Assembly: GCF_038070005.1 (NCBI RefSeq)
Contig: NZ_JBBPCO010000008.1
Coordinates: 92,729 to 156,728, forward strand
DNA from: Thermithiobacillus plumbiphilus
GTDB lineage: Bacteria > Pseudomonadota > Gammaproteobacteria > Acidithiobacillales > Thermithiobacillaceae
Direction: 5' to 3'
Length of the DNA stretch: 64,000 nt
The position numbers were made by a program, and so were the translations under genes. Shown in pieces: positions 59,758-64,000 of this stretch (positions are counted from its first letter, which is position 1; every line of letters starts with the position of its first letter). The notes under the pieces are model-generated. The model did no database searches, had not been told where the DNA came from, and saw nothing but the letters and a program-made list of their open reading frames with translations.

Positions 59758-61041
59758 ATGCCAACAATAATGATGAGTTCTCGGCTCCTGGTCCTGCTGC
59801 TTTGCGGTGGCCTGCTTGCCCTGTTGCAGGGCTGCGCGCACCGGCTGGACGGCCGGGTGCGTCTGGGCGCACCCTTGCCCCATGGTCTCGAGCAGGCAGC
59901 CTTTCAGCGCGCGGCCGCAGGCATCGGGCACGCCCCGATCCTGTCCGGCAACCGGGTGGATATCCTCAACAATGGCCAGATGATCTTTCCGGCCATGCTC
60001 GACGCCATTGGCCAGGCGAAATCCAGCATCAATCTCGAAAGCTATATCTTCTGGTCTGACGGGGTGGGCAGCCTGTTTGCCGAGGCCCTGAGCGAGCGGG
60101 CCCGGGCCGGCGTGCAGGTGCGGGTGCTGCTGGATGCGGTGGGGTCGCGCAAGCTCGGGGCTGACTTGCAGGAAAAGATGCGGGCGGCTGGCTGCCAGGT
60201 GGTCTGGTACCGGCCAGCGGCCCTGCGCACCTTAGGGCACGTGAACGACCGCACGCATCGGCGCATTCTGGTGGTGGATGGCCGGGCCGGATTCACCGGC
60301 AGCGTGGGAATTGCCGATCCCTGGCGCGGCAAGGCCCAGAGTCCGGACCATTGGCGCGACACCCAGGTGCGCATCACGGGCCCCCTGGTGGCGCAGATGC
60401 AGGCGGCCTTCGCCGAGGGCTGGCAGGAAGCCACCGGCGAAGCCCTGCTGGGGCCGGCGATCTATCCCGAGCTGGCGGCAACCGGCAGCGACAGGGCACA
60501 GATCGTGAGCACCTCGCCGCTGGGGGCTGCCACTCCGCGCCTGCGCCTGCTGTTCGAACTGGCCATCCGCTCGGCGCAGAAACGCATTTATATTGCCAAT
60601 TCATACTTCGTGCCGGATGCGGCCCTGCTCGATGCGCTGGGTCAGGCCGCTCGCCGGGGCGTGGATGTGCGCATCCTGTTGCCCGGCGCCTACATCGATG
60701 TGCCGTTCATCCAGCCGATCAGCCGGGCACGGCTGGGCCGGTTGTTGCGAGATGGCGTGAAGGTGTACGAGTATCAGCCCACCATGATGCACAGCAAGTA
60801 CATGGTTGTGGACGGGGTCTGGTCGAGCCTGGGTTCGTCGAATCTGGACAACCGCTCCTTCGCCAGCAACAATGAACTCAACGTCCAGGTCTACGGACAA
60901 TCTTTCGCCAGGGGACTGGAGGCGGTATTCCTCGCGGATCTTGCCAAAAGCCGGGTTTATGGCCTGACGGACTGGCAAGCCCGTTCGAGCTGGCAGCGCC
61001 TGCAGGCGAGACTGCTGTCGATCCTGGAACCCGCACTCTGA
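59758..61041 (+). CDS. Lipoprotein cardiolipin synthase/phospholipase D-like enzyme
   Basis: This is a 427-residue phospholipase D superfamily protein, starting at ATG 59758. The signal peptide ends in a lipobox (LLQGC, Cys26), so it is probably a lipoprotein. Two catalytic motifs are present: HRRILVVD (His167, Asp174) and HSKYMVVD (His345, Lys347, Asp352). In the first, the lysine of the HxKx4D motif is replaced by arginine (Arg169). Such enzymes make cardiolipin or cleave phosphodiesters. A near-leaderless message is possible because a consensus TATAAT lies 8 bases upstream; ATGs at 59770 and 59773 are alternatives. Confidence 0.88.
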   Translation: MPTIMMSSRLLVLLLCGGLLALLQGCAHRLDGRVRLGAPLPHGLEQAAFQRAAAGIGHAPILSGNRVDILNNGQMIFPAMLDAIGQAKSSINLESYIFWSDGVGSLFAEALSERARAGVQVRVLLDAVGSRKLGADLQEKMRAAGCQVVWYRPAALRTLGHVNDRTHRRILVVDGRAGFTGSVGIADPWRGKAQSPDHWRDTQVRITGPLVAQMQAAFAEGWQEATGEALLGPAIYPELAATGSDRAQIVSTSPLGAATPRLRLLFELAIRSAQKRIYIANSYFVPDAALLDALGQAARRGVDVRILLPGAYIDVPFIQPISRARLGRLLRDGVKVYEYQPTMMHSKYMVVDGVWSSLGSSNLDNRSFASNNELNVQVYGQSFARGLEAVFLADLAKSRVYGLTDWQARSSWQRLQARLLSILEPAL

Positions 61042-61097
61042 ACCGTTATGAACGGCATTCCACCCTTTTCCACGCCAAACAGCGAGGAGCCGAACCA

Positions 61098-61739
61098 ATG
61101 AATCTCGAATTGATCAGCTTTCCCCTTTGTCCCTTCGTGCAACGTTCCATGGTCACGCTGCTGCATAAGGGGGTTGATTTCCGCGTCACATACATCGACC
61201 TTGATAACAAGCCGGAATGGTTTCTGGAGATTTCTCCGACCGGGAAGGTACCGGTGCTGCGGGTCGAGAGTACCGTCCTTTTCGAGTCGGCAGTCATCAA
61301 CGAATACATTGACGAAGTCACCGAGCCACGCCTGCATCCGGCTGATCCGCTGACCCGAGCCAGCCACCGGGCATGGATAGAGTACGGATCGTCACTGCTG
61401 GTCGATCAATTCAACCTCATGCTGGCGCGTGACTCGGAAGGTCTGAACGCGATGGCCGAAAGGTTTTTCAAGCGTCTGCAGATGCTGGAGTCACAGTTGG
61501 TCGGCCCATTTTTCCAGGGCCCGGACTTCTCGCTCGTGGATGCAGCCTTCGCCCCGCTTTTTCAGCGCCTGGAGATCATGCAGCGCCTTCATCCCAGTCT
61601 GGGCTGGACGGACCTGCCCCGTCTTCAGGCCTGGAGCCAGGCACTGCTGGCCCTGTCTGCCGTACAGCAATCCGTGCCGCAGGACTTCGACGCGCAGTTT
61701 GCAGCCTACCTGCGCCGCAAGGGAAGTTGTCTCATCTGA
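61098..61739 (+). CDS. Glutathione S-transferase family protein
   Basis: This is a 213-residue protein with a thioredoxin-like GST N-terminal domain (MNLELISFPLCPFVQRSMV; Cys11 of CPF aligns with the active cysteine of omega/beta-type GSTs, and SPTGKVPVL is the cis-proline loop) and a helical C-terminal domain. It may conjugate or reduce glutathione substrates. AGCGAGGAG lies just before the ATG. A methyltransferase gene follows 22 bases later on the same strand, with its own ribosome site. Confidence 0.88.
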   Translation: MNLELISFPLCPFVQRSMVTLLHKGVDFRVTYIDLDNKPEWFLEISPTGKVPVLRVESTVLFESAVINEYIDEVTEPRLHPADPLTRASHRAWIEYGSSLLVDQFNLMLARDSEGLNAMAERFFKRLQMLESQLVGPFFQGPDFSLVDAAFAPLFQRLEIMQRLHPSLGWTDLPRLQAWSQALLALSAVQQSVPQDFDAQFAAYLRRKGSCLI

Positions 61740-61761
61740 ACCTCACAAGGAGGGCTTTCGC

Positions 61762-62571
61762 ATGGGTACAGGTCTGGATTTCGACAAGGTCGCCGAGAAG
61801 TTCGATGCCTGGATTCCCCACATGGCACCGGTCAGCGAATGCCTGCTCAACGCCATTGACGCGCAACCCGGGGAGCGCATCCTGGATGTTGCCACCGGTA
61901 CCGGAGAACCCGCCCTGACGCTGGCGCGTCGGCTGCAGGACCAGCTTGAGATCATTGGCGTTGATGCCGCAGAAGCCATGGTGCGCGCCGCCCGGACTAA
62001 GGCCGCGCTTCACGGCCTGCGTAGCCTGACCTTCCAGTGCATGCCCGGGGAGTCGCTTGCCTTTGGGGACGCAGGCTTTGATGCGGTCCTCTGTCGCTTT
62101 GGCCTGATGTTCTTCGAGGACCCGAAACGCGGTCTTGGTGAAATGCATCGTGTGCTCAAGCCCGGCGGACGGTTGGCAGTCGCTGTATGGAGCAGCGCCG
62201 AACGCATGCCGACGCTCGCCTGGGCCCATCAGGCCCTGCGTCAGCGAGTGCCTGAGGAACTTCTGCCGCCCCTGGAAAAGGCAAGTGCTCTGGGCGAGCC
62301 CGGAAAGCTGGAAAGCCTTTGCAGAGAGCTTGGTTTCCAAGCCTGCCAGGTGCATACCGCGGAACTGGTCTACCACTTCCCGGATTTCGATGCCTACTGG
62401 CAGACGGTGGAAGCTTCAGGGGTATTGCAGGCGCCACTCGACAGCCTGGCGGCGACCGAGCGGGAAGCCGTGCGGGCGGAGATCGCCAGTCTGTCTCGTC
62501 AGTATCAGGGAGATGCTGGCCTGGCCATTCCTCACGAGTATCTCTGGCTGTTTGCCCGCAAAGCTCTATAG
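61762..62571 (+). CDS. Class I SAM-dependent methyltransferase
   Basis: This is a 269-residue methyltransferase from ATG 61762, preceded by AAGGAGG. The SAM-binding motif is ILDVATGTGEP (40-50). Motif II/III residues (GVDAAEAMV, and VLCRFGLMFFED then [17 protein letters not shown]) place it in the UbiE/Coq5-like group, but a true ubiE is encoded at 63155. The substrate is unknown. A longer frame starting at 61540 overlaps the GST gene in another frame and is rejected. Confidence 0.85.
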   Translation: MGTGLDFDKVAEKFDAWIPHMAPVSECLLNAIDAQPGERILDVATGTGEPALTLARRLQDQLEIIGVDAAEAMVRAARTKAALHGLRSLTFQCMPGESLAFGDAGFDAVLCRFGLMFFEDPKRGLGEMHRVLKPGGRLAVAVWSSAERMPTLAWAHQALRQRVPEELLPPLEKASALGEPGKLESLCRELGFQACQVHTAELVYHFPDFDAYWQTVEASGVLQAPLDSLAATEREAVRAEIASLSRQYQGDAGLAIPHEYLWLFARKAL

Positions 62572-62587
62572 AATCAGGATTCTATGC

Positions 62588-63049
62588 CTAGGACCTACTG
62601 CTGCCCTGGAAACGGACGCCATTGATGATCACCGGGCTGAGTGCGGTGCCCGGGCGATAGCGACGGGTTTGCGTGCTGATGCTGGAGTGAAATCCCCAGT
62701 GTCCTTCCTGTAGCAGGAACAGACCCAATTCATGATGAACATTCTTGTGCTGGCCGGTCTTGTAGATCAGCGCATAAACCAGTAGCCCCCGGTCCTCAGC
62801 CGGCTCGTCATCCGCTGGCAGTAATGCCCGTGCTCTGGCAAAAGCTTCCGGATTCTGGCTCTCAAGCACTTCCTGCACCGGAACACCCCGGATCAGCATT
62901 GCCCCATACCCGGCCCTGAAATCTTCCGGTTCTGGATACTCCTTATAGAAATCGCTGCCGCGGCTGTGGGTTTCCCAGATGAACCGGGTGTCATCCTGAC
63001 GGAAGGCCTCGAACCGGGCCAGAAAGAGCGCGCTGGGTGAATCGTGCAA
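62588..63049 (-). CDS. YchJ-like (UPF0225/NTF2-fold) protein without zinc motif
   Basis: This is a 153-residue protein. The pattern ALFLARFEAFRQDDTRFIWETHSR followed by a C-terminal VHHELGLFLLQEGHWGFHS looks like the NTF2-like core of YchJ proteins. The cysteine-rich zinc (SEC-C) ends seen in YchJ are missing. The function of YchJ itself is not known. It is convergent with the methyltransferase gene and divergent from ubiE. The resemblance is by eye and weak. Confidence 0.5.
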   Translation of the reverse strand: MHDSPSALFLARFEAFRQDDTRFIWETHSRGSDFYKEYPEPEDFRAGYGAMLIRGVPVQEVLESQNPEAFARARALLPADDEPAEDRGLLVYALIYKTGQHKNVHHELGLFLLQEGHWGFHSSISTQTRRYRPGTALSPVIINGVRFQGSSRS

Positions 63050-63154
63050 GGGTGGGTTTCCTGTATGGCTAAAAAGTTACCAGTGGCGGATTTTCGGTTA
63101 TCCTAGACCGCAATTGCAACGGGCCTCATCAGCCGCGTAAAGGAGATGCTTGCC

Positions 63155-63922
63155 ATGGATGATCAGCAGAAGAATGCAGGACAGGGTACCACCCACTTTG
63201 GTTTTCGGGAGGTCCCCGAAACCGAAAAGGCCGGCCTGGTCGGCCAGGTCTTCAGCAATGTGGCGGGCAAGTACGACCTCATGAACGACCTGATGTCGCT
63301 TGGCATCCATCGGCTCTGGAAGCGTTTCACCATCGACCAGACCCGTGCCCGGCCCGGCCAGCACGTCCTGGATGTCGCGGGTGGCACCGGAGATCTGGGC
63401 GCCGCCCTGGCGCGCAGGGTCGGTCCCCAGGGGCGCGTCGTCATTTCCGACATCAATCCCGCCATGCTCGAGGTCGGGCGCAACAGGCTGGCCGACAAGG
63501 GTATTGTCGGCAATGTCGAATTCGTCGAGGCCGATGCCGAGCACCTGCCTTTTGCCGACCAAGAGTTCGATATCGTCACCCTGGCCTTCGGCATCCGCAA
63601 CATGACCCATCCCGAGCAGGCCCTGCGTGAGATCCAGCGGGTGCTCAAGCCGGGCGGGCGGGCCCTGATCCTTGAATTCTCGCACCCTACCTGGCCCGGC
63701 CTTGGTCCGGTCTATGACGCCTATTCCTTCCACCTGTTGCCGCATCTGGGCCAGCTGGTGGCTGGCGATCGGGAAAGTTATCAGTATCTGGTCGAATCCA
63801 TTCGCCGCTGGGCCGATCAGGAAACTCTCAAGCAGATGATGGAGCGCGCCGGGTTCGAGCTCGTCGAATACTTCAATCTCTCGGGTGGCATCGTCGCCCT
63901 GCACAAGGGCATCAAGCTTTGA
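63155..63922 (+). CDS. ubiE: Demethylmenaquinone/ubiquinone C-methyltransferase UbiE
   Basis: UbiE methylates ring carbon in ubiquinone and menaquinone synthesis. From ATG 63155 it has 255 residues. The SAM loop is [11 protein letters not shown] (71-81) with the family-typical opening [19 protein letters not shown] and the [19 protein letters not shown] stretch, and ILEFSHP near residue 170. AGGAG 9 bases upstream selects 63155 over ATG 63146. The UbiJ/UbiB genes that often follow are beyond the window edge. Confidence 0.96.
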   Translation: MDDQQKNAGQGTTHFGFREVPETEKAGLVGQVFSNVAGKYDLMNDLMSLGIHRLWKRFTIDQTRARPGQHVLDVAGGTGDLGAALARRVGPQGRVVISDINPAMLEVGRNRLADKGIVGNVEFVEADAEHLPFADQEFDIVTLAFGIRNMTHPEQALREIQRVLKPGGRALILEFSHPTWPGLGPVYDAYSFHLLPHLGQLVAGDRESYQYLVESIRRWADQETLKQMMERAGFELVEYFNLSGGIVALHKGIKL

Positions 63923-63932
63923 GCGAATGCGC

Positions 63933-63958
63933 AATGGGCTGGAACCTCTCAGCCCATT
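63933..63958 (+). terminator. Hairpin after ubiE
   Basis: AATGGGCTG (63933-63941) pairs with CAGCCCATT (63950-63958), a 9-bp stem with an 8-base loop, 11 bases after the ubiE stop. No T-run follows, so it is a weak or alternative terminator. The remaining 42 bases to the window edge hold no feature I can support. Confidence 0.4.
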
Positions 63959-64000
63959 CTCTGTCCTGGTGAGTCCGCGTCGATTGCATCATCTTTTGCG

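Noticed and set aside
1..64000. tRNA, rRNA, CRISPR array or prophage
   Set aside because: No cloverleaf-type tRNA, no rRNA segment, no repeated spacer pattern and no phage gene cluster were seen on either strand. Encapsulin has a capsid-like fold but is a known storage-shell protein here.

Overview
This is about 64 kb of GC-rich, gene-dense chromosome from a Gram-negative proteobacterium. The LPS transport genes, LptA/LptC, porin, lipoproteins, HemW, UbiE, RNase G and a MetX-MetW pair all fit a gammaproteobacterial or acidithiobacillia-like lineage. The HprK/RapZ/EIIA/HPr/EI block is also common in betaproteobacteria and xanthomonads. I cannot name the species. I saw no tRNA, rRNA, CRISPR array, insertion sequence or phage gene, and no gene-free stretch over 300 bases.

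Layout. 1-4296 (minus): a FimV-like protein, a degenerate receiver protein, an MglA-like small GTPase and a Roadblock/LC7 protein cut by the window edge, plus an unknown protein. 4411-17466 (plus): one tight run kdsD-kdsC-lptC-lptA-lptB-rpoN-hpf-ptsN-hprK-rapZ-EIIA-ptsH-ptsI-asmA-like-mutY, then yggX and a small zinc-ribbon protein. The AsmA-like gene is missing its C-terminal part. 17514-23459: a double nitroreductase-fold protein, a full AsmA family protein, thiS-thiG and corA. 23655-24644: galU with a hairpin leader. 24654-33455 (minus): JAMM peptidase and ThiF/MoeB-type E1, AI-2E transporter, malic enzyme, rpmE, rho, trxA and a hybrid kinase.

31470-37125 (minus) is a complete Gram-negative stressosome locus: rsbR-rsbS-rsbT, a second RsbW-like ATPase, a SpoIIE/RsbX-like phosphatase, a histidine kinase whose N-terminus looks like the RsbT-binding domain of RsbU, and a kinase with two receivers. 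There is no sigma factor, so the output appears to be rewired from partner switching to phosphorelay. A PAS-rich kinase is transcribed divergently.

39291-45474: pyrD, an orphan cyclic-nucleotide-binding protein, hemW, and a glycosyltransferase / DUF2334 deacetylase / UPF0104 membrane protein operon. 45475-47173 (minus): a nanocompartment operon of a DsrE-like protein, encapsulated ferritin with a C-terminal cargo peptide, and encapsulin. 47218-54852: pseudouridine synthase, GGDEF-EAL protein, metX-metW, a 44-residue DUF3096 protein, proA, nadD, rsfS. 54856-58358: rlmH, two envelope proteins, a decayed maf remnant and rng. 58359-63922: an OprO/OprP-type porin with a good Pho box, a lipoprotein phospholipase D/cardiolipin synthase-like enzyme, a GST, a methyltransferase, a YchJ-like protein and ubiE.

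The main points of interest are the stressosome-to-histidine-kinase locus, the encapsulin operon with an internal terminator-like hairpin, the Pho box at the porin, and two conserved neighbourhoods where the upstream gene has decayed (asmA before mutY, maf before rng) while the downstream start stayed intact.
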